Source: Mycolicibacter virginiensis (GTDB lineage Bacteria > Actinomycetota > Actinomycetes > Mycobacteriales > Mycobacteriaceae). Taken from it: a stretch of 64,000 nt of DNA. The notes beneath the pieces are model-generated. The model ran no database searches. It was given only the letters and a program-made list of their open reading frames with translations, and was not told the DNA's origin. Where the stretch lies: contig NZ_CP092430.2 of NCBI RefSeq assembly GCF_022374935.2, forward strand, positions 1,798,001-1,862,000, read 5' to 3'. This document shows positions 26,393 through 38,300 of this stretch, piece by piece; positions within the stretch are counted from its first letter, which is position 1; each line of letters begins with the position of its first letter. Position numbers and translations under genes: made by a program.

Positions 26393-27262
26393 TCAGGTGA
26401 GGTCGTAGCTGACCCGCCGGCCCAACGAAAGTTGCTGAACGACCGTCACTGAAACCAGGACGGCGAACAGCACCAGCGCCATCACCGCGGCCCGGCCGAT
26501 CGCGGCCGCCCCGAATGCCTCGTCGTAGATGCGGTGGGCGATCAGATCGGTGCGGCCGCCCGGTCCGCCGCCGGTGAGCGCGTATACGGTGTCGAACACC
26601 TGCGCCGCGCTGACCACGCCGGTGACCAGCACGAAGAACAGGGTGGGCCGCAGCATCGGCAATGTCACCCGCCAGAACCGCTGCCATCCGTTGGCGCCGT
26701 CGATACGCGCCGCCGACAGCACCTGGGTGGGGATGGCGAGGATGCCGGCCAGGAAGAACAGCGCGACGTAGCCGACGTTGGTCCACACCACCACCGCCGA
26801 AGTCACCGGCAGCGCCAATCCTGGATCGGTCAGCCATTCGATGCGGTGACCGAGCACCGTGCTCACCGCGCCGTCCGTCGGGCTCAGAATCCAGCGCCAC
26901 AGAACCGCGATCGCCAACGGCGCGCAGATCCACGGCAGCACGTACACGGTGCGAAACACGGCGCTGCCGGGCAACCCGCGCGCCAGCAAGAGCGCCACAC
27001 CCAACCCGAGCGCGGTCTGCAGCGGGACGACGAAGGCGACGAAAAGGACCGTCACCACAAGGGAATTGCCAAACACCGGATCGGTCAACACCGATCGCCA
27101 GTTCTCCGCGCCGACATAGCTGATCGGTCCCAGCAGATCCCAGCGATGCAGGCTCAGCCACACCACCACCAGCATCGGCAGCAGCAGGAATGCCACTACC
27201 CCGAACAGGCTGGGGGCGAGCAGCGCGTAACCCAGCGTTGCAGATCGGGGGGCGCGGCTCAT
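26393..27262 (-). CDS. uspA: Sugar ABC transporter permease UspA
   Basis: The 289-aa permease has six predicted spans and a MalF-type EAA loop (LSAARIDGANGWQRFWRVTLPML). It pairs with UspB to form the pore of the UspABC sugar importer. In M. tuberculosis uspA, uspB and uspC are contiguous; here uspA is separated from uspB by about 4.9 kb holding three genes, two of them on the opposite strand. The ATG at 27262 is preferred over an upstream ATG at 27292 because TTAAAT ends 6 nt before it. Confidence 0.92.
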   Translation of the reverse strand: MSRAPRSATLGYALLAPSLFGVVAFLLLPMLVVVWLSLHRWDLLGPISYVGAENWRSVLTDPVFGNSLVVTVLFVAFVVPLQTALGLGVALLLARGLPGSAVFRTVYVLPWICAPLAIAVLWRWILSPTDGAVSTVLGHRIEWLTDPGLALPVTSAVVVWTNVGYVALFFLAGILAIPTQVLSAARIDGANGWQRFWRVTLPMLRPTLFFVLVTGVVSAAQVFDTVYALTGGGPGGRTDLIAHRIYDEAFGAAAIGRAAVMALVLFAVLVSVTVVQQLSLGRRVSYDLT

Positions 27263-27268
27263 AGGTGT

Positions 27269-27274
27269 ATTTAA
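27269..27274 (-). promoter_or_regulatory. -10-like TTAAAT of uspA
   Basis: On the minus strand TTAAAT is followed by 6 nt and the ATG at 27262. It lies between uspA and the stop of the DUF2804 gene (27289), showing that uspA has its own promoter. Confidence 0.4.
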
Positions 27275-27288
27275 GCGCTTGTGTCGAC

Positions 27289-28305
27289 TCAAAACCGGGT
27301 CTTCATCCGCTCAAGAATCCCGGGCACGCTGTCGATGGAGTAGATCTCACCCGACAGGGACGTCACCGCGCCGCGATAGGTCCCGGCGAGTTGCCAGTAG
27401 TCGATCGCGGCCGCGACCAGGTTGACCTTGACCACCTTGCGTCCCGCGGGCGTGAAGGTCACATCGAGCCGGCCGTCGCGGTCACGGACGTGCACGGTCG
27501 ACAGCGGATCCTCGGAATCGAAGTCGAATCGGACTCCCGTGAGCGGCTCCACGGCACCGGGAACCCAGTTCGACGACTCGTCATCGTCGTCGCTGAACTC
27601 CGGCCGGTCGACGAAGTTGGAGCCGACGACACCGCCGGCCAGTGCGACCGCGAAGGTGCCCCACGTCCAGGACGTCGAATATGGGAATTGCGAACGATGC
27701 TCATCGAGGATGGCAAAGTCGCGGGCCCGCTCGAACACATAGGTGCGGTCACCGACGGTAAGTGTGCCGTCGACCGGAAACGGCTGCTTGAACGTGTAGT
27801 AGTCGATCGCCGACGTGAGCTTGGCGCTGAGGCTGAGCGGCGGTGCCGCTCCCTCCACATGAAGGGTCAGTGCACCGGTGATCGCGGGGCCGCGCCGGTC
27901 TGCCGCACAGTCGAATCGCACGGTGATCGCCCCCGTGTCGGCGGCGAAGTCGTACTCGAGCAGATAGCGGCGCGTCTGGACCCGGCAGCGACCACCATCC
28001 AGCAGATCGTCGGGCAGGTCCAAGGTGCCGCCCCGGAACCGCGCACTCTTCTCCACCAGGACACCGGTCGCCTGATCGCGGATGAACAGCTCCGAGGACG
28101 CCAGGTACTTCACGTCCTGCATGATCATGGCGCCCGAAATCTCGGGGTGGATCAAGGCGAATCCAACCCACTCTTTGAGACGGAACGCGCGCCAGAGGCG
28201 AGACAAGCCGCGGTGCGCGTCGACCGGGTTGGTGTGTCGGACCCGGCCGTCGAAGCGGCCGTAGCGTCGAACACCGTCTTCAACCAGTCGCTGGGGTGCC
28301 GTCAC
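27289..28305 (-). CDS. DUF2804 family protein
   Basis: About 338 aa with the DUF2804 layout: an N-terminal VTAPQRLVEDG strip, FRLKEWVGFALIHPEI, a core of beta strands with FAILDEHRSQFPYSTSWTWG and a closing YWQLAGTYRGAVTSLSGE. Function is unknown; there is no signal peptide or membrane span. The frame stays open far upstream, antisense to tldD, and that part is rejected. GTG 28305 is preferred because a TTGACC-N17-TAATGA promoter ends 7 nt before it; GTG 28326 is the alternative. It ends 27 bp upstream of uspA. Confidence 0.8.
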   Translation of the reverse strand: MTAPQRLVEDGVRRYGRFDGRVRHTNPVDAHRGLSRLWRAFRLKEWVGFALIHPEISGAMIMQDVKYLASSELFIRDQATGVLVEKSARFRGGTLDLPDDLLDGGRCRVQTRRYLLEYDFAADTGAITVRFDCAADRRGPAITGALTLHVEGAAPPLSLSAKLTSAIDYYTFKQPFPVDGTLTVGDRTYVFERARDFAILDEHRSQFPYSTSWTWGTFAVALAGGVVGSNFVDRPEFSDDDDESSNWVPGAVEPLTGVRFDFDSEDPLSTVHVRDRDGRLDVTFTPAGRKVVKVNLVAAAIDYWQLAGTYRGAVTSLSGEIYSIDSVPGILERMKTRF

Positions 28306-28312
28306 GCCGTGA

Positions 28313-28341
28313 TCATTAATTGACACCTGTGCCGTGGTCAA
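28313..28341 (-). promoter_or_regulatory. Promoter TTGACC-N17-TAATGA of the DUF2804 gene
   Basis: On the minus strand TTGACC (28341-28336) and TAATGA (28318-28313) are 17 bp apart, and 7 nt later comes the GTG at 28305. It overlaps the divergent tldD promoter region. Confidence 0.45.
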
Positions 28342-28356
28342 CCATCGGCACGTCGT

Positions 28357-28362
28357 TACGGT
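28357..28362 (+). promoter_or_regulatory. -10 hexamer TACGGT of the tldD-pmbA pair
   Basis: TACGGT ends 6 nt before the GTG at 28369, a leaderless arrangement. Confidence 0.45.
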
Positions 28363-28368
28363 GGACTG

Positions 28369-29883
28369 GTGACAGCGAACCGGGGGATCGACGCCGAGTT
28401 TCTGGCCCTGCCCCGCCACGAGCTGGCCGACGCGGCATTGTCGGCGGCCAGAGCGGCCGGTGCCGAGCATGCCGACCTGCGGATTCATCGGATCGCCACC
28501 GAGGTCATCCGGCTGCGCGACGGCGAGTTGGAGACCGCCGTCGTCAACCGCGAGCTCGGCTTCGCGGTGCGGGTGGTCGTAGACGGCACCTGGGGCTTCG
28601 CCTCGCATGCCGAACTGGCGCCCGCGGTAGCGGCTGACACCGCTCGCCGTGCCGTACAGGTCGCCAAGACGCTGGCGGTGCTCAACGCCGAACGTGTCGA
28701 GCTCGCCGCCGAGCCGGTGTACCGCGATGCGACGTGGGTGTCGGACTATCTGATCGACCCGTTCGAGGTACCCACCGCTGACAAGATCGACGTGCTCGAG
28801 GACTACTCGGGTCGGTTGCTCGCTGCCGATGGGGTGCACCACGTCACGGCTTCGTTGACCGCGGTCAAGGAGCAGACTTTCTACGCCGATGTGTTCGGAT
28901 CGTCGATCACCCAGCAGCGGGTGCGGCTGATGCCGGTCTGCGATGCGGTCACCGTCGGACCGGACGGATTTGACTCGATGCGAACACTGGCGCCGCCGAC
29001 CGCGCGCGGTTGGGAAGCGGTTGCCGGCGACGAGATCTGGGACTGGTCGGGTGAGCTGGCCGAACTGCCGGTGCTGCTCGCCGAGAAGGTCAAGTCGCCC
29101 ACCGTGATCGCCGGACCGACTGATCTGGTGATCGACCCGACCAACCTGTGGCTGACCATCCATGAATCCATCGGGCATGCAACCGAATACGATCGAGCCA
29201 TTGGATATGAGGCGGCGTACGCGGGTACGTCGTTCGCCACCCCGGACAAGCTCGGCTCCTTGCAATACGGCTCGTCGGTGATGAATGTGACCGCCGACCG
29301 CACGGTGCCCTACGGGTTGGCCAGCATCGGCTATGACGACGAAGGCGTGGCAGCGCAGAACTGGGACCTGGTGCGCGACGGGAGATTCGTCGGGTATCAG
29401 CTGGACCGGGTGTTCGCGCCCAGATTGGGGCAGTCTCGTTCCAACGGGTGCTCATACGCCGACTCGCCGCACCATGTCCCGATCCAGCGGATGGCCAATG
29501 TGTCGCTGCAGCCGGGAACCGAGGACCTGACCACCGCCGACCTGATCGGCCGGGTGGACAACGGCATCTACATCGTCGGCGATCGATCGTGGTCGATTGA
29601 CATGCAGCGCTACAACTTCCAGTTCACCGGGCAGCGGTTCTTCCGGATCCGTGACGGCCGTCTCGACGGGCAGGTGCGTGATGTGGCGTATCAGGCGACC
29701 ACCACCGATTTCTGGAACGCGATGGAGGCCGTCGGCGGTGCCTCGACGTGGCGGCTGGGCGGGGCGTTCAACTGCGGCAAGGCGCAGCCCGGTCAGGTGG
29801 CCGCGGTCAGCCACGGCTGTCCGTCGGCGCTGTTCCGGGGGATCAACGTGCTCAACACGCGCAGCGAGGGGGGCCGGGAATGA
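28369..29883 (+). CDS. TldD-type metallopeptidase (Rv2315c-like)
   Basis: The 504-aa protein is the catalytic half of a TldD/PmbA pair. The zinc motif HExxxH is present as IHESIGHATEYD, near residue 265. TldD/PmbA proteases trim unfolded peptides and mature some ribosomal peptides (microcins, PQQ-type pathways) in other bacteria; the mycobacterial substrate is unknown. The GTG start follows a -10 hexamer with 6 nt spacing. The TGA overlaps the ATG of the pmbA-like gene (ATGA), so the two chains are made together. Confidence 0.93.
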   Translation: MTANRGIDAEFLALPRHELADAALSAARAAGAEHADLRIHRIATEVIRLRDGELETAVVNRELGFAVRVVVDGTWGFASHAELAPAVAADTARRAVQVAKTLAVLNAERVELAAEPVYRDATWVSDYLIDPFEVPTADKIDVLEDYSGRLLAADGVHHVTASLTAVKEQTFYADVFGSSITQQRVRLMPVCDAVTVGPDGFDSMRTLAPPTARGWEAVAGDEIWDWSGELAELPVLLAEKVKSPTVIAGPTDLVIDPTNLWLTIHESIGHATEYDRAIGYEAAYAGTSFATPDKLGSLQYGSSVMNVTADRTVPYGLASIGYDDEGVAAQNWDLVRDGRFVGYQLDRVFAPRLGQSRSNGCSYADSPHHVPIQRMANVSLQPGTEDLTTADLIGRVDNGIYIVGDRSWSIDMQRYNFQFTGQRFFRIRDGRLDGQVRDVAYQATTTDFWNAMEAVGGASTWRLGGAFNCGKAQPGQVAAVSHGCPSALFRGINVLNTRSEGGRE

Positions 29884-31256
29884 TTGGGCCACAGCAGGTC
29901 ATCGACACCGCGCTGACGGCGAGCCGGCAGGGCGCTGGCAACAACACCGAGACCATCGTGCTGGTCACCGACCGAACCGAGGCGTCGCTGCGCTGGGCCG
30001 GTAACTCGATGACCACCAACGGGGTGTCGAGCAGCCGAACCACCACCGTCATCTCGATCGTCTCCGACGACGAGGGCTCTCGGGTCGGCTCGCTGTGCTC
30101 CGCCGAAGTGGATCCGGCGCTGATCCCCGAGTTGGTCGCGGCCTCGATGGAGGCGGCCGCGGGCGCACCAGAGGCCCGCGACGCCGCGGAACTGCTGGGC
30201 GACACCGCTGTCCCGGAGGACTGGGACGCCCCGGTCCCGCAGACCGGCGCGGAGGCCTTCGCCGACCTAGCCGGCTCGCTGAGTCGAGGTTTCCGAGGCG
30301 CCGACCAGCTCTACGGGTTCGCCCGCCACGAGGTGGAGACGACGTTCCTGGCGTCCTCGACCGGATTGCGGCGCCGCTTCACCCAGCCCACCGGGACGGT
30401 GGAGATCAACGCCAAACGCAATGGCGCCAGTGCATGGGCGGGGGTCAGCACCCCGGATTTCGTTGACGTGCCAGCAGATTCGCTGCTGGAGCAGCTCTCG
30501 ACGCGCTTGGGCTGGGCGGCGCGCACCGTTGAGTTGCCGGCCGGGCGCTACGAGACGTTGATGCCACCTTCCACCGTGGCCGACATGATGATCTATCTCG
30601 GTTGGACGATGAGTGGCCGCGGAGCACAGGAAGGCCGTACCGCGTTGTCGGCGCCCGGCGGCGGCACCCGGGTGGGGGAGAGGCTGTCCGAACTACCCCT
30701 GACCTTGTATTCGGACCCCCATGCATTCGGGCTCGAATGCGCACCTTTCGTGGCGACCGGGACATCGTCGGAGACCGCCTCGGTGTTCGACAACGGCCTG
30801 GACATCGGTTGCGTGGACTGGATCCGCGGTGGGGTGATCAACGCCCTGGCTTACCCGCGGGCGGCGGCCGCCGAATTCGGAACCCCGGTCGCCCTGGCCG
30901 CCGACAACCTGTTGATGACGGGCGGTTCGGCCAGCATGGACGAGATGATCGCCTCGACCGAGCGTGGGCTGCTGTTGACCACGCTGTGGTACATCCGCGA
31001 GGTGGATCCGACCACGCTGCTGTTGACCGGGCTGACCCGCGACGGCGTCTATTTGGTCGAAGACGGCAAAGTGACTGCGGCGGTGAACAATTTCCGATTC
31101 AACGAGAGCCCGCTCGACCTGCTGCGCCGCGCCACCCAGGCCGGTATCGCCGAGCCGACACTGCCCCGGGAGTGGGGCGACTGGGCGACCCGGGCGGTGA
31201 TGCCGTCACTGCGGATTCCCGACTTCCACATGTCGTCGGTGAGCCAGGCAACATAA
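29880..31256 (+). CDS. PmbA-type TldD partner (Rv2314c-like)
   Basis: The 458-aa protein has the TldD/PmbA fold without HExxxH, as expected for the non-catalytic partner of the heterodimer. It has the family segments [39 protein letters not shown] and [20 protein letters not shown]. The ATGA overlap with the upstream gene fixes the start. It converges on the DUF1275 gene. Confidence 0.92.
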   Translation: MIGPQQVIDTALTASRQGAGNNTETIVLVTDRTEASLRWAGNSMTTNGVSSSRTTTVISIVSDDEGSRVGSLCSAEVDPALIPELVAASMEAAAGAPEARDAAELLGDTAVPEDWDAPVPQTGAEAFADLAGSLSRGFRGADQLYGFARHEVETTFLASSTGLRRRFTQPTGTVEINAKRNGASAWAGVSTPDFVDVPADSLLEQLSTRLGWAARTVELPAGRYETLMPPSTVADMMIYLGWTMSGRGAQEGRTALSAPGGGTRVGERLSELPLTLYSDPHAFGLECAPFVATGTSSETASVFDNGLDIGCVDWIRGGVINALAYPRAAAAEFGTPVALAADNLLMTGGSASMDEMIASTERGLLLTTLWYIREVDPTTLLLTGLTRDGVYLVEDGKVTAAVNNFRFNESPLDLLRRATQAGIAEPTLPREWGDWATRAVMPSLRIPDFHMSSVSQAT

Positions 31257-31285
31257 GGCGTGCCGAACCCGCCGGCCACCGCTTC

Positions 31286-32035
31286 TCAAGACGTCTGGTC
31301 GGCAAGCGGTTCGCCGGCTGCTTTCAGCAGGGCACGTCGATCCGCATGGAAATAGGTGCATCCGGTCGTCAGTGCACACACGACAGCAGCGATCGCCAGC
31401 ATCGCCGTTTCGGTGACCATGAGGTGCATGCACGCGCCGATGGTGACCCCCAGGGTGAAGCTGCCGAACAGCAGAAAATTTCCGAGCCAGTCCGCAATCG
31501 AGCCGCCGCTGATATGACGTTCGATACCTTGCGCCATCTTGACAACGGTCCCGGTCACGTAGCTCAGGGGAATCGATACCTCACCGTCTTTGACGAACGA
31601 AGTGTTGAGAGCGCCAAGACCGAACGCGATCAGCAAGATCGGCGCGATCGGAAGCTCCTGGTCCGACCAGCCGTCCAAGGTGACGTCGATTGCGGACGCG
31701 ACCGTCACTGACAGGGTGGTCAAGACTGTCGAACCGTGTGCGTGCGCCACGCACAAGTGCCTGCGGCACAGCGATGCGGTCACCACCCCCAAAATGAACG
31801 CCAGCAATATGAATCCCGCGGTGATCGATACCCAGCGCTGGTCTCGAAAGGAGCCCAGCACAGCCAGCTGGCCTGTTCCCGTCATGGAAGTGACGAAGTA
31901 CTCGGTGGAATGGGTGAATGCGGTGGCGCCCAATAGTCCGGCCAGTGCGCTGAGCGCCCATGATAACCGCGCTTCACCGTTGAACTTGGGTCTCATCGGC
32001 GTGAACCGCCCCTTCTTTTCGAATCGCTGCTTCAT
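31286..32035 (-). CDS. DUF1275 (YoaK-type) membrane protein
   Basis: About 249 aa with six or seven predicted membrane spans and the DUF1275 hallmark FVTSMTGTGQLAVLGS and SFVKDGEVSIPLSYVTGTVVKMAQG. The family is often called a formate/anion-transporter-like or YoaK group, but no transport substrate is proven. Several in-frame starts exist (32119 TTG, 32035 ATG, 31996 ATG) and none has a strong ribosome site, so the start is uncertain. Base composition is visibly less GC-rich than the neighbours. Confidence 0.8.
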   Translation of the reverse strand: MKQRFEKKGRFTPMRPKFNGEARLSWALSALAGLLGATAFTHSTEYFVTSMTGTGQLAVLGSFRDQRWVSITAGFILLAFILGVVTASLCRRHLCVAHAHGSTVLTTLSVTVASAIDVTLDGWSDQELPIAPILLIAFGLGALNTSFVKDGEVSIPLSYVTGTVVKMAQGIERHISGGSIADWLGNFLLFGSFTLGVTIGACMHLMVTETAMLAIAAVVCALTTGCTYFHADRRALLKAAGEPLADQTS

Positions 32036-32119
32036 GTTTCGCCGGGCCCAACCGAGCACTGGCCGACATGTGCGCGTAAGACCACAGCTTGGCCGAAGCC
32101 AAAGATCGGCCGGGCGCAA

Positions 32120-32354
32120 CTGCGCTCGAACTGTCTAGGGCAACCTCGATATCGACCGTGCGAACCGACGCTTTCCCGTGTGCGCTCAGCGTTTTCGGAC
32201 GCCAGCGAGCAGGGGACAGGCGGCCGAAACGCATCGGCGCCGCTATCGACCTGACATCAGTTTTGTGTGGAAACCGGGCCGAACGGTATCGGGTCTGACA
32301 CCCATTCTTAGGTATGCGCAAGCCGTATGGACGGTTGCAATGTGACCTCGCGGA
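32120..32354. other. 235-bp gap, no gene recognised
   Basis: It lies upstream of the DUF1275 gene and downstream of the giant regulator. No convincing promoter, hairpin or coding frame was found; the composition is ordinary. Confidence 0.4.
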
Positions 32355-35300
32355 TTACTGAGTTTCGGCATTCTCATTGCGGAGTCGCAATCGGTTCACT
32401 TCGTCGAACCTGGCGAGTGCGGCGTCGAGGCAGTCTTGGTCGAACAGCTCGCAGCGATTGACCAGATCCCCATCAACGGTCATCACGGTGATATCGCGCC
32501 ATTCGGCTTCGAAGCCCTTGCGTGAAATACCGTGCGCCACATGGGTGACGACGGCTCCGATGGTGCTGATTCGGTGCACCGCTGCGATGTAGATCCTGGT
32601 GTCCGGTGAATCATCCCAGGCAGCCTGCATGTATGGGATCATGTCGCCGGGCGCGAAACCCGCCCCGCGGCGGTGGTCGACGCTCACCCAGTCCGGCGTC
32701 GTCGCGGCCAGATCGCGCCGGTTGAACCCGGCATACGCACCGGTGACGAGCGACCACGGCTGCGCATAGGCGGCCGCTTCGCCGGCGAGATAGCGGGCGT
32801 CGAGTTCGGCGAGGGCGGCGTCGATGTCGTCGACATCAAAAGTCACGGTGTACTGCATTAGACCGGCGGCGTCGACTTCCATGAGATGCAACATCTCGAC
32901 GGCGACCGGTCGATCGGCATCACCGACGTCGCGATAGCGGTCGCGGGTCAGTGAGAGCCGAGATCCCCGGATGGCGATGGGCTCCACCTCCAACCGCCAG
33001 GTGCCCGGAACCGTCTCCAAGGTGGCGTCGATGACTAACCGTCGTTCGGGACCGTCGAGGACAGAACGCAGACCCTTCCGGCGGTCCTCGTACCGGCCAT
33101 CTTCGTTGGCAAGCGCGAAGATCGCGTCTCCGTCGCGGCGGTTGAATGCTTGGGCTACGAGGACACAGTTCCGGGTGGCTACGTTCTCCAGTACAGGCGT
33201 CGATCGGCCCAGCTCGTCGAATAGGGCGAGCGCGGCGTCGAGGTCTGCTTCATCAAATACTTCGCAGCGGCTGATCACATCGCCCTCGACCGTGAACAAC
33301 ACGACTTCGCGCCATTCGGCCTCGAAGCCCTCTTGCGATGTCCCGCGCACCACTTGGGTGACGACCGCACCCAAGCCATTCAGCCGGTGCACCGCTTCGC
33401 TATAGCACCCGACGTCGGGCGCGAGGTCCCACGTAGCGCGCATATAGGCGGCCAATTCACCGGGCGCGAACGCTCTTGCGCGACGGTGATCGACATTCTC
33501 CCAGTCGAGTTCGGGAAATTCGCGTTGGTTGAATGCGGCGTAGCCCGCCGATATGACCGACCACGTGTGCGCGCAGGCCACCGCTTCACCGGCGACGTAG
33601 CGGGCGTCGAGCTCGGCGATGGCGGCGTCGATGTCGTCGAGGTCGAATATGACGCGTGCGACGACTCTTTCGTTGGCGTCGATTTCGACAACGTCGAGCA
33701 GGTCGTTGCAGAACGCATCGGGTCGGTTGACATCCTCCAAGGCCCGGCCACGACTCAAGACGAGGCGTTCCCCACGAGTCGCAACGATATGTGAAGTGAG
33801 GACCACCCCGACATCAGCGATTGCCGCAACTTCTGCGACGACGGCGTCTCGGCCATGTCGGGCACCAGCATTGACCACGTGGCGACGATCCATCGTAGAA
33901 CAGTCGTCGGTCAAGATCTCTGCGATTGCTGCCCAGTCCTGAGCGGCGAAGTGCGCCAGGATGCGCTCATATACGCGCCCTGCTGCATTACCCAACCGCG
34001 CCGGCTGCGGTTGCAGCTCTTCGAATCTGGCGAGCGCGGCATCGAGGTCCGTCTCGTCGAACAACTCGCAGCGATTCACAAGGTCGCCTTCGAAGGTAGC
34101 CACAATGATCTCTCGCCATTCGGCATCGAATCCCTGCTCCGACGTGCCGTGTGCCGCTTGGGTAAAGACCGCTCCGTGTGCGCTGAGTCGATGCACCGCC
34201 TCGATATAGACCCGAAAGCTCTGTGCTTCGTCCCACGAGGTGCGGATGTACGTGGCCAAGTCGCCAGTTTCGATTGTCGCGATACGGCGGTGATCGATGT
34301 TCACGCAGTCGGGTGTGAGTCGGAGTTGTTGGTTGTTCGCTGCGGCGTAGGTATGGATGAGCGCCGACCACGAGCGCGCATAGGGCGCCGCTTCGCCGGC
34401 GAGGTAGCGGGCGTCGAGCTCGGCGACGGCAGCGTCGATATCGTCGGGGTCGAAAGAGACGCTCGCCGCCAACCGTCCATCCGAATCGATCTCCCCGACG
34501 TCGAGCTGCTCGGCGAGGTATGCCTCGGGGCCTTGATGCCGGAACGAGAAGACACTCCGGGTAAGGACAAGGTACTTCCCACGCGTCGCGACATCGCTCA
34601 CTTCGACGTCGGCGATACCGAGGTCGGCGACAGCCCGCATGTTGGTGAGGGCCGCGTCTCGACCGCGTCGAATTCCGGCGTTCACGGTACTTCGGTGATC
34701 GTCTTGGTAGTAATCCTCAGCCAGGAGATCGGCCATCGCGTCCCAGTTGTGGACGGCGAACTCGGCCAGGAAGCGTTGGGACACCTGGCTTGCCGCATTG
34801 TGCAATCGCCGCACCCTCTGCGGCTGCAGCTCCTCGAACCTCGCGAGCGCGGTGTCGAGGTCTGCTTCGTCGAACATCTCGCAGTGGCTGATCAGATTGC
34901 CGTCGACCGTGACAGTGTCGACAATGCGCCACTCGACGTCTAGGCCTTCTGGCGAAGTCCCTCGGGCTACGTGGGTGATCACCGCGCCGCGGTCGGTCAG
35001 CCGATGTACGGCTTCGATGTAAATGGTGTTCTGTGCTGTGTCTTTCAGTGCCACGCGCAGGTATGCCATCAGGTCTCCAGGGCCGACCGTCGCAAGCGTA
35101 CGACGGTCCACGTCGGTGAAGCCGGGAACGGTCGGAGGCATCTCGCGTCGACTCATCGCAACGAAGGCCGTTGTGATCGCCGACCAGGTGTCAGCGCAGG
35201 CGGCCGCTTCACCCGCTAGATAGCGCGCATCGAGTTCGGCCAGGGCGTCGTCGAAGTCGTCAAGATCGAACACTACGGCCGCCACAACTTTCTCGTCCGA

Positions 35301-38300
35301 ATCGAGCTCGATGACGTTAAGGGCATCGTTTTGAACTGCCTCAGGGTCGGGGCCGGAGGCCCGGACGCGGGTGAGGACGAGCCGCTCGCCGCGGGTTGCC
35401 ACGGCTTCCGACATGATGATGGTGAAGCCGACCTCAGCAGTCGCCTGCAACTCCCGGATTCCGGCATCTCGGCCATATCTGATGCCGGTATTGACTGTTC
35501 GCCGACGATCGTCGATGTAGTAGTTGTCGGCCGCTGCCTCTGCGATGGCCTCCCAGTCACGGGCCGCAAAGTTCGGGTAGAACCGCTCCATCACCAGCGT
35601 TGCCTTGTTCTCCAAGCGACGCTGCGGTGGGCTTTCGTTCTGGAATCGTGCGTGCAGCGCATCAAGTTCGGCGATCGCCGCATCCATGTCTTCGACGTCG
35701 AACGATATCCGCACCGCGATCCGCTCATCCGCATCAAGACCGAACAGCTGGAGTATGTCCTCCTTCGGCGCCCCAGGGCTGACGTCTGCAGTGCCTACCT
35801 CCAACCGGGTGAGCGCGAGGCGTTCGCCCCGCACTGCGATCACCTCGTTCTTGTGCCGGACGGTGAACATCGCGCGATAACGCTTTGCTTCGCGGGTCCA
35901 TTCGGTTGCCGTGAGGTTGTGAGGGCCGAAACCAACTACCTTTCGCCGACTCTCGACCAGGACGTCGGGCGCGTACAGCTGCTCAACCTCATGCCACGCC
36001 TCTCGATCAAAAGCTGCTTCGACGCGACGGACCATGCGCATGCACGCGTTGACCAGATCGACCGGCAACTCTTCGGGTGGCGGTGGTGAGGTACGCCTGC
36101 CGCCGTCGCCGAAGATCCGGCGCGCCCTGGCGGCAAGTGCCTCGGCCCCTTTCCGCTCGTAGAGCTCCGTTGCTCGCTCGGCGGCGGCCCGTGCCGCCGT
36201 TAAATCGCCCGCGGCGGCCAGCACCGTTGCCAGCGTCAGACAGGCATCGCCGTGATCGACCAAGGCGTCGGTGCGCTGCGCCAGCTCGACCGCGGACTCG
36301 GCCATCTGCCGGGCCGCCGAATGATCACCATGGCCCGTTAACAGCAGCGCCCGAAGCGTGCGCCAGGCGATCGACGCCTTCAATGCGTGTCCGGCGAGAC
36401 GCTCACTCTCGGTGCACAACTCCTGCGCCTCGGCATCTCGGCCGAGAGCCAGATAAGCACGCCCCAGCAGCGCAGCGGTCTCGGCGGTGTCGGCATCCAG
36501 CCCCATCCGGCGAAAACCGTGGTAGGCCTGACGTAGATGCGGTTCGGCGCCCTTCGGGTCGTCGACAACCAGCTCAATGATTCCGGCGAACTGCTCAACT
36601 TCAAGCAAGGCATGGCGCAGGCCGATCTCGGTGACCGTGCGCCGTGCCGAGTCGATCATGCGCCGGGCGGTGGCAGCGCGGCCGCGGAAGGCCTCTAATA
36701 CGGCTTGGCATCGTGTCGATGTCGCCTCGACGGCCGGGGATTCCGTGGTGATGCGCAACAGTCGCACCACGTCCAGACAACGCCCGCCGGCACGCGGCAC
36801 CGGGTTCGGGCCCCACAGTGCCGCCAGGGGCGCTCCGGCCAGCACCGCATTCACCCGACGCTGTTCACGGGCGCGCCGAGCAGCGGTCAGCGCGCTGTCT
36901 AAGGCGATCTCGCAGTCGCCGATTCGGCCAAGACGCGCGAGGCATCCGGCTCGGACGGTGTGGGCTTTGGCTTCTCCTTCGGCGTCACCCAATCCGGCCA
37001 GCCTGTCGGCGGCCACGCCCAGCGCGGCCTCGATTTCGTCCAATTGTTCCGGATGGATCAGCATCGACAGCTGGCCGTCGAAGCATGTCGCCCACGCTGC
37101 CAGCCGAGCCGAATCGACTGTTGCTGCCTGTAATTGCGAGACAGCGCGGGTCGCCGAAGCCACTTCACCGGCGGCAAGCAGCGCCTCACAGCGGGCGACT
37201 AGCAGCTCGGCGCTCTGGTCGGCGCGATCGGGCAGCTCGTCGTCGAGCTCCTCCAGGGCGTGCAGCGCCTGGCCGTACAGGTCGGCCGCGCCTTCGTAGG
37301 CCAGGCGTGACATCGCCTGATCCGCCGCTCGCCGGCAGTACTCGACGGCCTTGGCCGCGTTTCCCGCCCACGCGCATTCGAAATAGTGGTACGCCAGTTC
37401 CGCCAGCAGCTCCTCGTCTGCACCGGCGCTGGCTTCCAGCGTGATGGCGATACGGTGGTGCAGTCGCATGCGCCGCACCGAGGCCAACTCGGCGATCAGC
37501 GCCTGCCGGACGAGGGCATGGTTGAACCGGTATCGACCGCCGGGCTCTTCGATGATGATGCCGGCTTTGCAGGCTTCGTCGAAGGCGTCGACGAGGTCTT
37601 GTTCGAGCGCCCGCTCCACGAGATCTACCGCGAAGCGGCTGCCGACTACGGCGGCTGCGGCAAGGGCTTTGTTGGTCGCTGCTGGAAGCCGGGAAAGCCT
37701 GCGGCTCACGGCTTCACGAACACCCTGCGGCAAGGTGTTGGGATCCCAGATTCCGCCGCTCTCGTCCACATGGCGCAGTGCCTCGATCAAGAAGAACGGG
37801 TTGCCGCCGGTGACCGACGCCAGCGCCCGGGCGAGCTGTTCGTCGTCGTACCCGGCCTCGGCGACATAGGCGGACACGTCGTCGGCACCGAGGCCGCTCA
37901 GCGCCAGGCGGTCCGCGGTGCCGTCGCGGTGAAGATCGGCGAGCATTGCCGCCAGGGGATGGGATCGGTCGAGGTCTGTGCTGCGGTAGGTCGCGACGAT
38001 CTGCACCCGGGTGTGGTCGCCGAAGCGCAGCAGATGGCGCAACAGCAACAGCGTCGGTTTGGCCGCCCAGTGCAGGTCGTCGAGTATCAGCACGACGGGC
38101 GCGCTGGCAGAGGCGAGTTCCATCAACGCGACGACGGCGTCGAAGAGCGCATAGCGTTCGGTGTCGGGGTCGGCGCGCGGTGGCGCGGACAGGTCGGGCA
38201 GTACTTCGGTCAGGCCGGGAATCAGTGGAAGTAGTGCCTCAACGCCCCGCAATCCCCGCAGTCTTTGTGCGCCGATGCAGGGGACGAGCGAACGCAGTGC

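Noticed and set aside
28327..29265. Upstream extension of the DUF2804 frame.
   Set aside because: It overlaps the tldD gene antisense and lacks family similarity; a good promoter places the start at 28305.
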